Positions 41,881 through 50,225 of a stretch of DNA of 64,000 nucleotides are shown here, piece after piece; position 1 is the stretch's first letter, and the number at the start of each line of letters is the position of its first letter. The notes below the pieces were generated by a model, which worked only from the letters and a program-made list of their open reading frames with translations, ran no database searches and was not told where the DNA came from. Made by a program: the position numbers and the translations under genes. The DNA lies in the NCBI GenBank assembly GCA_015065325.1, contig SVQO01000006.1:1-64000 (forward strand), given 5' to 3'. Source of the stretch: Oscillospiraceae bacterium (GTDB lineage Bacteria; Bacillota; Clostridia; Oscillospirales; SIG627).

Positions 41881-43122
41881 GTGAAACAGTTTGGAAAAAT
41901 ACTAAAATTCGAACTTAAAAATTATGCGAAAAACAAGGCGTTTGTCGGTATAACGATCTTTTTGATGGTGGCAATTGCGATCGTTATGTTTTTTCCTCGA
42001 ATTACGGCACTGTTTGAATCAAACGATGCTTCCGATACGACTGCAGACCTTGCCGTTATGCTGGTGAAGGCAGATGATCCCGCGCGAACGGATATGGTGA
42101 AAGAGACGTTTGCCGCCTCCTTTACCGATTATGACGTGCAGATCACCGATGCAGAGATCCAGGAGATCAAAGATAAAATCACTTCCGGCGAGGCAGAGTG
42201 TGCTTTTGTAATGAACGGAGCGACCTCGTTCACGTATTACGTTGATAATCTCTCGATGTACGATACGAACCCGGATCTTGCAACCGGCGTTCTGCAACAG
42301 ATCTATCAAATGAATGCTATGATAGGCGGCGGTATGTCTGCCGAAGATGCCGCGGACGTTATGAGTATTCAGATCGATGCTGAAGTAGAAAGCCTTGGCA
42401 AAGATCAGATGGAAAACTTCTTCTACACCTACATTATGATTTTTGCGCTGTATATGGTCATTCTGCTTTACGGTCAGATGGTAGCAATGAGTGTTGCTAC
42501 CGAAAAAAGCTCTCGCGCTATGGAATTGCTTATTACCAGTGCCAAGCCAATCAATATGATGTTCGGCAAGGTTTTGGCAGCTTGCGCGGCAGGTCTTGTT
42601 CAGCTCGTTGCCATCTTCGGCTCGGCGCTCGTATTCTACAACGTGAATAAGTCCTATTGGGGAGATAACGGAATCATTGACTCCATTTTTAACATTCCGC
42701 CTGAGCTGTTTGTCTATATGCTCGTGTTCTTCTTACTCGGCTTTCTCATTTATGCCTTCCTCTACGGTGCTATTTCTTCCACAGTTTCCAAACTGGAGGA
42801 TATTAATACAGCCGTTCAGCCGGTAACATTCTTATTCATTATTGGTTTTATGGTGGTTATGTTCTCAATGAGCAGCGGAAGTGTGGACAATTCGCTGATG
42901 CAGATCTGCTCTTATATTCCGTTCACCTCACCGATGGCTATGTTTACGAGAATTGCTATGAGCACCGTTGCTTGGTATGAGATTACCCTTTCTATTCTGA
43001 TCCTCATCGGCTCCACCGTTGGGGTAGGAGTGCTTTCCGCGAAGATCTACCGCGTAGGCGTATTGATGTACGGAAATCCACCCAAGATCCTCGATCTTAT
43101 TAAAGCAATATGGAAGGCGTAA
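41881..43122 (+). CDS. ABC-2-type permease (NatB-like)
   Basis: A 413-aa permease: a first membrane segment (about 20-40), a large extracytoplasmic loop (about 45-180) and five further segments between about 182 and 395, the usual ABC-2 efflux layout. The start is GTG 41881 with GGAGGG upstream. With the ATPase it forms an exporter of unknown cargo; Na+ export (NatAB) or antibiotic/peptide export are family possibilities. Confidence 0.88.
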   Translation: MKQFGKILKFELKNYAKNKAFVGITIFLMVAIAIVMFFPRITALFESNDASDTTADLAVMLVKADDPARTDMVKETFAASFTDYDVQITDAEIQEIKDKITSGEAECAFVMNGATSFTYYVDNLSMYDTNPDLATGVLQQIYQMNAMIGGGMSAEDAADVMSIQIDAEVESLGKDQMENFFYTYIMIFALYMVILLYGQMVAMSVATEKSSRAMELLITSAKPINMMFGKVLAACAAGLVQLVAIFGSALVFYNVNKSYWGDNGIIDSIFNIPPELFVYMLVFFLLGFLIYAFLYGAISSTVSKLEDINTAVQPVTFLFIIGFMVVMFSMSSGSVDNSLMQICSYIPFTSPMAMFTRIAMSTVAWYEITLSILILIGSTVGVGVLSAKIYRVGVLMYGNPPKILDLIKAIWKA

Positions 43123-43144
43123 AAGCGTCGGGAGTGAGATCATT

Positions 43145-43333
43145 ATGCGCAAACGTCATTTATTTACATCCATTTTCCAGGTGATCGTCGGCGTTGCTGC
43201 CGTGATTGCATATATCGTCATTGCTGCTTCCGATGAGTCTGTCGGCAGATGGACGATCACCCTGATCCTTGCGATTCTGTATATCATTATGGGAGTTATC
43301 GGGATCGTCGATTGGAAAAGGTTAAATTCATAA
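43145..43333 (+). CDS. Small two-helix membrane protein
   Basis: A 62-aa protein with two hydrophobic segments (about 8-28 and 35-54) and a basic C-terminus. It starts 22 bp after the permease and ends just before a strong terminator, so it is the last gene of the exporter operon. I do not recognise it; it might be an accessory subunit. Confidence 0.6.
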   Translation: MRKRHLFTSIFQVIVGVAAVIAYIVIAASDESVGRWTITLILAILYIIMGVIGIVDWKRLNS

Positions 43334-43339
43334 GTTGCG

Positions 43340-43367
43340 TGCACCTCTGTTCTCAGAGGTGCATTTT
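43340..43367 (+). terminator. Terminator of the LiaF-like/ABC operon
   Basis: TGCACCTCTG pairs with CAGAGGTGCA around TTCT, then TTTTT. Confidence 0.92.
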
Positions 43368-43370
43368 TAC

Positions 43371-43399
43371 TTGCATTTTGCAGCTCTGTTTGATATAAT
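43371..43399 (+). promoter_or_regulatory. Promoter of the zinc-ribbon gene
   Basis: TTGCAT (43371-43376) and TATAAT (43394-43399) are 17 bp apart, directly after the terminator. Confidence 0.75.
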
Positions 43400-43427
43400 G
43401 TGAAAAAATGACGTGAAGGAGAGAAAA

Positions 43428-45776
43428 ATGGCAAAGAACGTAATCTTGAAAACGATGAATTGTCCCTCTTGCGGAGCACCTTTGAAGGTGGAGAAGGAGG
43501 GGGAGCCGATTTTTTGTCTGCATTGTGAGAATACGGTCGTTCCTGTATCTCAATCCCGGAATGAAGCGAGTGCGGAGGTCGGTGTGGGCTTTAGCGGGAT
43601 GATGAAGGTGGAGGGACTCAGAACCCCTTCCTCCGCTCTGGCTTACGCAGAGCAGCTTTTTGAGGAATACGATTGGGAAGCCTTTTCCTATGCGCAGGCA
43701 CTTTCTATCACAGAGCTTGACAGGTTGGCATCTTCCCTGAAGGCTTCCTCTGCAGATGATAAAAATACCTGGATCGTTTGCTTTAAGACAGTTTCTGTTC
43801 CTTTCCTGCAAAAGTACGAGGGGTGCAAAAGAATTCTTTCTTCGGTGATTGAAGAATATAAAAAGGATAACCTGGATTCATACAGTAAGTTTGATGCATA
43901 TAAGAGAATTGCCTCAATGGTATCGTCCTGTAAGGAGAATACTGTTTCAAAGCTGGAAAAGTTTTTGGAAAAAGCGGAAAAATACGGCGCTTCGGATGAT
44001 GAATTGTCAGAGCTTGCCGGAGAGGTAAACGAGATCAAAAATCTTTCCGATCTTCAGCTTTTTGCAAGGATCGAAGAAATTCCCGAAATTTCCGCTTTTA
44101 CTGAAGCGAAAAACGCTAAGATCGTGGATGAGCTTGCCGCCGCGGGAATTCATGCGGAGAGCCAGTATCAGCTTGCCAAGTCCTTGATCGCTGAAAAACG
44201 GTACGTAGAAGCGTTAAATGTTTTACTCACGTTGAAGGGATACAGTGATACCAATGTACTGGCGGAACAAATCGACAAGTATTTTCTGCTCTCTCATATA
44301 CTGGAAATTGACGGAAATCTCTATCATTTCAAAAAGAGAGATGACGAGGATGAGGCACTGAATCTGTATCCCGTACAAAACGGTGCGGTCTCCGACAAGC
44401 CGATCATTAAGGGAATCGGGCAGATCATTACAAATTATGCGGATACTCTTTATTACCTCGACAGCGGAAACAAGCTGAAGCGGTATAGCCTCTCCTCCGG
44501 AGCGGAACAAAAAATATATGATAAGAGCCTGGATCCCGAGTCGATCTACATTTACGAAATGCGTGCGTATCTTCTTTCCGAAAACCACGGGGAATACGAG
44601 GAGCGTAAGCATAATTTAATCATGCTCGATCTTGCTACCGGTGCGGTCAGCATCGTGATCAAGGATCTTTTGTCCATTGTCCATCGTGAAAATAATAAGA
44701 TCGTTTACAGAACCTCAGTCAAGCCGGAAGGGGAGCGCCGTTCTCACACCGTGACCAACGTTTTGGACGTTGATGCAATGGAGATCCTTTCCCTCGGAGC
44801 AAAAAAGATTTTCATTCATGGATTTACCGATGATTACGTTGTTTATACTCAGGAAGCTCCCAATTCCAAGAATAAAAATCTGTTTGTCAAGTCGCTGAAT
44901 TCCGTTGAGAATGAAAAGCTGGTGGAAAAGAATATTTTCGAATTTTGCAATATCATTGACGGAAAACTGTTTTATTACGTCGGAAATTCCCGAAACAAAT
45001 CCTTGATCAATATAAATTGTGACGGAAGCGGAAGAAAGGAATGGTCTCTTTATATCAGCGACGTTCTTTTTGAGCAGGGAGGATGGCTGTATTTTATCCG
45101 CAGAGCAGGCTATAACTCCGTTCTTTGCAAGTCCCGTCTGGACGGAAGCCAATTCAGCATCATTGCTTCCGATATCGAAAAATTTATCGAATTTAAAAAC
45201 GGATATCTATACTATATGAACGAGGCTTCGACGCTCGTGAAGATTCGTATGGACGGAACCGGCTTGCAGAAGCTTTGCGATGACGTGGAGAGCGTTTTGT
45301 CCGTTCACGAAGATAAGATCATCTTTGTTTCTGTAGACGATCGGAGCGTTACAAAAAGCTTTGAGACGACTACTACCAGGATCGTAAAATCGATCTACGC
45401 TGTGGATTTTTCCGGCAGCGGAAAGATCAAGCTTGCGTATGATATCAAGAGCGCCAAGGAATACGATGAGAATACCGTTTACTATATTACCGAAAAGGAA
45501 GTCGCAGGTCAGTACGATGAAACGGTAAAGCATCAGGAGCTTTACAGACTGAACGTGATCACCTACGAAACCGAAAAGCTTCTTGAGCTTGGTCTTGAAG
45601 ATGCTCCGAAGAAAACGTCGAGTTTTGTGATTGCAATGATTGTTGCTGCATTTCTCTTCTTCCTCGGATTGATATGTTTCAGCTCGGATTCGGCAGAATT
45701 CGGTATATTCTGGATCATGTCGGCATCTGTTACTCTGCTGATCGGTATTTTCATCAAAGCGAATAAATCTGCATAA
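43428..45776 (+). CDS. Zinc-ribbon, repeat-rich protein with C-terminal membrane anchor (DUF5050-like)
   Basis: A 782-aa protein in three parts. A zinc ribbon with Cys12, Cys15, Cys30 and Cys33 opens it. A helical region (about 60-290) follows. A long region of repeated short strands (about 290-715; YYLDSGNKLKRYSL, LFYYVGNSRNKSLI and YLYYMNEASTLVKI are examples) resembles the DUF5050 beta-propeller class. The end has two hydrophobic segments (about 727-748 and 755-774). There is no signal peptide, so by topology the propeller should be cytosolic and the protein tail-anchored. That is unusual for DUF5050-like domains, which are often extracellular. GAAGGAG precedes the ATG. Function unknown. 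Confidence 0.68.
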   Translation: MAKNVILKTMNCPSCGAPLKVEKEGEPIFCLHCENTVVPVSQSRNEASAEVGVGFSGMMKVEGLRTPSSALAYAEQLFEEYDWEAFSYAQALSITELDRLASSLKASSADDKNTWIVCFKTVSVPFLQKYEGCKRILSSVIEEYKKDNLDSYSKFDAYKRIASMVSSCKENTVSKLEKFLEKAEKYGASDDELSELAGEVNEIKNLSDLQLFARIEEIPEISAFTEAKNAKIVDELAAAGIHAESQYQLAKSLIAEKRYVEALNVLLTLKGYSDTNVLAEQIDKYFLLSHILEIDGNLYHFKKRDDEDEALNLYPVQNGAVSDKPIIKGIGQIITNYADTLYYLDSGNKLKRYSLSSGAEQKIYDKSLDPESIYIYEMRAYLLSENHGEYEERKHNLIMLDLATGAVSIVIKDLLSIVHRENNKIVYRTSVKPEGERRSHTVTNVLDVDAMEILSLGAKKIFIHGFTDDYVVYTQEAPNSKNKNLFVKSLNSVENEKLVEKNIFEFCNIIDGKLFYYVGNSRNKSLININCDGSGRKEWSLYISDVLFEQGGWLYFIRRAGYNSVLCKSRLDGSQFSIIASDIEKFIEFKNGYLYYMNEASTLVKIRMDGTGLQKLCDDVESVLSVHEDKIIFVSVDDRSVTKSFETTTTRIVKSIYAVDFSGSGKIKLAYDIKSAKEYDENTVYYITEKEVAGQYDETVKHQELYRLNVITYETEKLLELGLEDAPKKTSSFVIAMIVAAFLFFLGLICFSSDSAEFGIFWIMSASVTLLIGIFIKANKSA

Positions 45777-45782
45777 ACAAAT

Positions 45783-45820
45783 GAGAGAAGCACAGCGAAA
45801 ATCGTGCTTCTCTCTTCTGA
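45783..45820 (+). terminator. Terminator-like hairpin after the zinc-ribbon gene
   Basis: GAGAGAAGCAC pairs with GTGCTTCTCTC around a 10-nt loop; the T run is imperfect (TTCTGATTT). Confidence 0.7.
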
Positions 45821-45848
45821 TTTACTCTCTTTAAGAAGGAATTTCTTC

Positions 45849-45877
45849 TTTACATTTTTCGAGAAAAATAGTATAAT
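45849..45877 (+). promoter_or_regulatory. Promoter of the coiled-coil/LemA pair
   Basis: TTTACA (45849-45854) and TATAAT (45872-45877) are 17 bp apart, 20 bp before the start codon. Confidence 0.75.
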
Positions 45878-45896
45878 GACAAAAAGGGGTGAGAAT

Positions 45897-47507
45897 ATGA
45901 ATTCGGTAGTATATGACCCTTTGGGGGAATTTGAAAGCAAATACAGAAATCTGCATTCCGATTTAACCAACCGTTTTTTCGAAGACCTCGTCCAAAAATC
46001 CGGTGTTGATATCGAGCAAAACCGTGCCACCGTAAAGCAATATGACGAATACAGAGAGAATATTTCCAAGCTGCGCAAAAAGCTGAATTGGCTGCGTTTT
46101 TGGCGCGTTCTGATGTGCATTACGCTGATTTTGATTCCTCTTGTCATTTGGAAAATGACTCCCAAGATCAAAGCGCTGCGAGCGGAGATTTCCGAGGCGG
46201 ACCAAAAAGCAGACGCGCTTCTGGCTGAGGCAAATCGACAGATGCATCCGCTGAACTCCTTGTTTACTGACCGCGATGCGCTGAATATCATAGAAAAAGC
46301 GATGCCCCTTCTGAGTTTTGAGCCGTGTTTTTCCTTGAAGCAGGAGGAGGATATGAAGCTCAACTACGATTTTGCCGAATTCGGTGAAACCGAGCAATCT
46401 ACCCTGGACGTATTGGCAGGGCACTACAACGATAATCCCTTTGTGTTCGAGAACAAGTTGATACATACGATGGGCGTTGAGACCTATTACGGGTATAAGA
46501 CCATTTACTGGACCGAATCCTATCGGGACAGCAACGGAAATTTGAGGACCAGAACCAGATCTCAAACCCTTCAGGCGTCCGTCACAAAACCGAAGCCCTT
46601 CTATCATACGCAGATCGTTTTAAATTACTGCGCCCAGGGCGGGCCCGAACTTTCTTTCAGCCGAGATGCAGCGCATTTGAATCAAAAGAGCGAAAAGGAA
46701 ATTGAAAAGCTTGTAAAACGCGGTGAAAAGAAGCTGAATAAAATGAACGATAAGGCGCTGAGCAAGAACAGCGAATTTACCAGTATGGCGAATACCGAGT
46801 TCGAGGTGCTTTTTGACGCTTTGAACCGTGACAACGAAGTGCAGTTCCGTTCTCTGTTTACGCCGCTTGCTCAGACCAATATGGTATCTCTGATCCGCTC
46901 CGATTCGGGCTACGGCGACGATTTCCATTTTATTAAGCAAAAGCGTACCAATCGGATCGTTACCGAGCACAGTCAGGGTAGGGAGATCAACCTGCTTCCG
47001 CAGAGCTATCAATCCTACTCTTTTGATGTGATCAAAGAGAACTTCATCGGAAAGAACACGAGCTTTTTCAAAGAGTTGTATTTTGATTTTGCACCCCTTT
47101 GGGCGATCCCCGTATATCAGGAAAGACCCGTGCATTCCTTAAAGCCCATTCCCGACTATTCCCAAAACTATTCGCTGAAGGAGTGCGAGGTCCTTGCAAA
47201 TTCCGTGGATTATAGCTATGTGGTCCATCCCGATACGAAAACAAAAGCGATTTTAAAATCCTCCTACGTTACCTCCCGCGACCGAGTTGACGAAACCTGC
47301 ATTACCGCGTATTCCTACGATATCGAGCAGAGATGGGATTATATCCCCGTCTTGGGCGGAGACGGACGCTTTCATAACGTACCGGTACAGTGGGACGATT
47401 ATCTGCCCTTGGTTGCGACCAATCATTTCTTTGTTTCCGCAAGTGAGAATGCGGAAAACCAACCTGTTATTGCAAGGCGTAACGGCCTTTGTATATTTAA
47501 TTCTTAA
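45897..47507 (+). CDS. Coiled-coil membrane protein of unknown function, partner of LemA
   Basis: A 536-aa protein. The N-terminal 60 residues are charged and helical; one membrane segment lies at about 66-86 (WRVLMCITLILIPLVIW); a short coiled-coil follows (about 88-115). The remaining 420 residues form a soluble domain with many aromatic residues and a Tyr-rich segment YSQNYSLKECEVLANSVDYSYVV near 420-442. I do not recognise it. GGGGTGAG precedes the ATG at 45897. It is followed 21 bp later by LemA, so they are one operon and probably one complex. Confidence 0.65.
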   Translation: MNSVVYDPLGEFESKYRNLHSDLTNRFFEDLVQKSGVDIEQNRATVKQYDEYRENISKLRKKLNWLRFWRVLMCITLILIPLVIWKMTPKIKALRAEISEADQKADALLAEANRQMHPLNSLFTDRDALNIIEKAMPLLSFEPCFSLKQEEDMKLNYDFAEFGETEQSTLDVLAGHYNDNPFVFENKLIHTMGVETYYGYKTIYWTESYRDSNGNLRTRTRSQTLQASVTKPKPFYHTQIVLNYCAQGGPELSFSRDAAHLNQKSEKEIEKLVKRGEKKLNKMNDKALSKNSEFTSMANTEFEVLFDALNRDNEVQFRSLFTPLAQTNMVSLIRSDSGYGDDFHFIKQKRTNRIVTEHSQGREINLLPQSYQSYSFDVIKENFIGKNTSFFKELYFDFAPLWAIPVYQERPVHSLKPIPDYSQNYSLKECEVLANSVDYSYVVHPDTKTKAILKSSYVTSRDRVDETCITAYSYDIEQRWDYIPVLGGDGRFHNVPVQWDDYLPLVATNHFFVSASENAENQPVIARRNGLCIFNS

Positions 47508-47528
47508 CGAAGAAAAGGAGTAATGAAA

Positions 47529-48197
47529 ATGGCAAATCAATTAGACGAACTGAATCCCGAAATCAGAGAAGAAGGTCTTGACACCAACGTCATCGTAAAA
47601 AAGCTCCCCGCTGAGGTAGGCGGCGGATCAAAGGTATTCGAATTTTTCCTTTGGTTCCCCTTCATCGTTCCGGGACTTGTATTTCTCTTTATGAAGATCA
47701 ACGCGCAGAAGCATTTTGATCAGCTTCAGCAAAAGATCCAGCGCAACGCTTCTCAGATCGATAACTATCTGGAGCAGAGAGTTGTGGTTTTGCAGAACTG
47801 TGCACGTCTTTTGGATAAGGCGATCGATCTGGATAAGAGCACCTTTGAGAACATTGCAAAATACAGATCCGGCTATAACGGAGATGCGGATGCCGCACGT
47901 AACGAGATCGGCGGTCAGATCGACGCCATCTCCAGAAACATCAACGTAGCCATTGAGAACTATCCCAACCTTCAGGCGCATCGTGAGATTGCCGATGCAA
48001 TGCAGCAGAATATGTACCTGCAGAGAGAGATCACCGCTGCCAGAGAGCTTTACAACGATACCATCAACCAGTGGAACAGAGATATCTTTGCTTGGCCCAC
48101 CAAGAAGATCGTTGCCGCGAAAAACGGATACACCACCAGAATTCCTTTCGTTGCTTCCAAAGAGATCAAGGAGCAGGCAAAGGCGGTATTCTTCTGA
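47529..48197 (+). CDS. lemA: LemA family protein
   Basis: A 222-aa membrane protein of the LemA family: a short N-terminal cytosolic part, one membrane helix (about 38-56) and a long helical bundle (about 60-200) with the family segments QRNASQIDNYLEQRVVVLQN and AARELYNDTINQWNRDIF. LemA proteins are single-pass, form helical bundles and have no agreed function. Two ATGs exist; AAGGAG is eight bases before the one at 47529 and only two before 47523. Confidence 0.88.
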   Translation: MANQLDELNPEIREEGLDTNVIVKKLPAEVGGGSKVFEFFLWFPFIVPGLVFLFMKINAQKHFDQLQQKIQRNASQIDNYLEQRVVVLQNCARLLDKAIDLDKSTFENIAKYRSGYNGDADAARNEIGGQIDAISRNINVAIENYPNLQAHREIADAMQQNMYLQREITAARELYNDTINQWNRDIFAWPTKKIVAAKNGYTTRIPFVASKEIKEQAKAVFF

Positions 48198-48203
48198 TTA
48201 CAC

Positions 48204-48239
48204 AAAAATCCCTGCGCAAATCCTTTGCGCAGGGATTTT
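48204..48239 (+). terminator. Terminator after lemA
   Basis: AAAAATCCCTGCGCAAA pairs with TTTGCGCAGGGATTTT around TCC. Confidence 0.92.
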
Positions 48240-48251
48240 ATCTTTATTGCG

Positions 48252-48905
48252 TCATTTTTTTTCAAGACTGCATACCGCGTGGTACAAAAGTACCATTCCG
48301 GTACTGAATAGTGCTCCTCCGATGATATCGGTGAGCCAGTGAACCCCGGAGATTAAGCGGAAAAGCACCATGATCGCGGTGAACAGAGCCGAAAAAGTCA
48401 GCACGGAGACGCGGAACGTTTTCTTTTCGATCCGACGGTACGCTTGCATCATAGCAGTAGGCATCACACACATCATCAGCATAGTGGTTGAAGAGGGATA
48501 AGATGCCTCCAAAACGCCCTCGATCAAAACAGGTCGGTAGTTGATGACCGCGACCTCGAAGAAAGCGAATACCGCCATCACTGCAATATAAAAGCCGCCC
48601 AAAGCAAGAATGTTGAAATCCACCTTCAAAAAGCTTTTTCTTTTGATCCATTGCACGAGTCCCAAAATACCGAAAAAGGCGATGACACCGAGTGGAATCA
48701 GGCTTAAAAGATCCGTCAGATCGTACATCCAAAAATGCACGCCTGTCAGCTTGTGAAACGCACCGTTAAGCGTTCCAAGACCTACCTCGGATTCTTCGGG
48801 TCCGATGGGTTGAAGATCCACCGAAGAAACCAAAACGGTCCAGAGTATAAACGCCGCGAGAAATGCGGAAGAGAGAATAAAAATAATCTTGTTTTTTTTC
48901 GTCAT
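48252..48905 (-). CDS. PAP2-family phosphatase with variant motif
   Basis: A 217-aa membrane phosphatase-like protein with six hydrophobic segments. The PAP2 motifs are divergent: the first is NYRPVL (about 122-127), the second is YPSSTTM (about 136-142) where the family has PSGH, and the third is RLISGVHWLTD (about 183-193), keeping the R-x5-H-x3-D part. The His of motif 3 is retained but the motif 2 His is absent, so classical activity on undecaprenyl pyrophosphate or phosphatidic acid is uncertain. It is a lone gene converging on lemA. Confidence 0.78.
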   Translation of the reverse strand: MTKKNKIIFILSSAFLAAFILWTVLVSSVDLQPIGPEESEVGLGTLNGAFHKLTGVHFWMYDLTDLLSLIPLGVIAFFGILGLVQWIKRKSFLKVDFNILALGGFYIAVMAVFAFFEVAVINYRPVLIEGVLEASYPSSTTMLMMCVMPTAMMQAYRRIEKKTFRVSVLTFSALFTAIMVLFRLISGVHWLTDIIGGALFSTGMVLLYHAVCSLEKK

Positions 48906-49010
48906 TTGAATCCTCGCTTATTTTAATGGAAAGCACTGACCTTATTCTATCACAGTTGTCACGGGAAAGCAACCTTTTGAAAGATTATTCCCGAAATTTG
49001 CCGTTTTCTC

Positions 49011-49039
49011 TTTTCAGACTTGGAAAAATGTGTTATGAT
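49011..49039 (+). promoter_or_regulatory. Promoter of the HAD/ceramidase-like operon
   Basis: TTTTCA (49011-49016) and TATGAT (49034-49039) are 17 bp apart, 26 bp before the first start codon. Confidence 0.6.
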
Positions 49040-49065
49040 ATCGCTGTTTGAAAGGATTTTGCGGT

Positions 49066-49395
49066 ATGTGGAGAAATTTGTTAAACTCAGAGCGAAGCAT
49101 TACTCTTTGGAAAAGCTGTATCGTTTGTGACGAGGAGTACGAGGATCTTTGCAGGTTGATCACGGAGCGATGCGACGACGGCCATTTTGCAATCGTTTGC
49201 TCCGTTTACGGTATAGCGACCCAATGCGTGTTTTGCCAAGCCGAGGAGTATCCTGCGTTTTATAAAGCAATAAAGTCGGATTTGACTTGCCTATTGGATC
49301 GTTGCGGAAATGAAGAAGAAAAAGCGAAGTCTTGTCGAGCACTTTTTCATCGTTATGCAAGCTTGGAGACGTATAGGAGGAAGCTGGATGAATAA
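49066..49395 (+). CDS. Small protein of unknown function, first in the operon
   Basis: A 109-aa protein, mixed helical, with six cysteines (for example CIVCDEEYEDL near 19-29). I do not recognise it, and it has no membrane segment or signal. The ATG at 49066 follows AAAGGA; TTG 49048 is less likely. It overlaps the next gene by 8 nt, so the pair is coupled. Confidence 0.55.
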   Translation: MWRNLLNSERSITLWKSCIVCDEEYEDLCRLITERCDDGHFAIVCSVYGIATQCVFCQAEEYPAFYKAIKSDLTCLLDRCGNEEEKAKSCRALFHRYASLETYRRKLDE

Positions 49396-50221
49396 GAGAC
49401 TATTGGCGACGGATCTGGACGGAACTCTCTTGAACAGAAGCGGAGATGTATCTTTTGAGAATTGGGCTGCTATTGAAGAAATGAAGCGCCGCGGTCTTTA
49501 CTTCGTTCCTGCATCCGGTCGTTGTTATTCCGAGCTACCCGAGAAGATCCGCGACAGTGAATGGATCCGCTATTATATCCTATCCGGAGGATCTGCGATC
49601 TACGATAAGGAGAAAGACTCCTTTACAATGAAGAGCATTCCCAAGAAAATAAAGGATCGGGTGCTTGATACGCTTTACCGGTACCCCACCTGCATTATGG
49701 CACACGTTGAGAAAAATTCCTGCGTGGACGCCGCGTTGCACGACGCCGAAAGCTATGCTTCCTTTGGTATGAATGATTTCTGGGTACGCTATGCTTTGGA
49801 AAAGGAAAAGCCGATAGAGAATTTTAAATCCTTTCTCTACGACAATGATCGGATCGGGATGATGGTGATTTTCTTTCGCTATATGGAGGATCTTGTGGAA
49901 TGCAGAGAGATCCTGAAACGCGACGAGGACCTTCTCGTGGTCCAAACGGATCCTTATAATCTGGAGGTGGTCTCAGCAGAAGCCGGAAAGGGAAGTGCAC
50001 TTCTGCAGCTTGCATCTATGCTGGGGCTACGGCGAGAGGAAACGATTGCAGTGGGAGACAGTCTCAACGACAAAACGATGATCGAACAAGCAGGTCTCGG
50101 CCTTGCCATGGCGAACGCAATTCCCGAGATTTTAGCTATGGCGGACGAGGTGATCTGCGACAACGATTCCCATTGCGTAGCATATATTTTGGAGCGTTTT
50201 TGCTCGGAAAGTGAAGGATGA
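49388..50221 (+). CDS. HAD-superfamily Cof-type phosphatase
   Basis: A 277-aa cytosolic phosphatase of the Cof/YbjI subfamily. Motif I is ATDLDGTLLN (about 7-16, nucleophile Asp), motif II includes FVPASGR (near 41-47), and motif IV is VAVGDSLNDKTM near 222-233; the C2 cap lies between. Substrates are usually phosphorylated sugars or cofactors. AGGAGG precedes the ATG, and the start overlaps the small protein's end. Confidence 0.88.
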   Translation: MNKRLLATDLDGTLLNRSGDVSFENWAAIEEMKRRGLYFVPASGRCYSELPEKIRDSEWIRYYILSGGSAIYDKEKDSFTMKSIPKKIKDRVLDTLYRYPTCIMAHVEKNSCVDAALHDAESYASFGMNDFWVRYALEKEKPIENFKSFLYDNDRIGMMVIFFRYMEDLVECREILKRDEDLLVVQTDPYNLEVVSAEAGKGSALLQLASMLGLRREETIAVGDSLNDKTMIEQAGLGLAMANAIPEILAMADEVICDNDSHCVAYILERFCSESEG

Positions 50222-50225
50222 TTCT

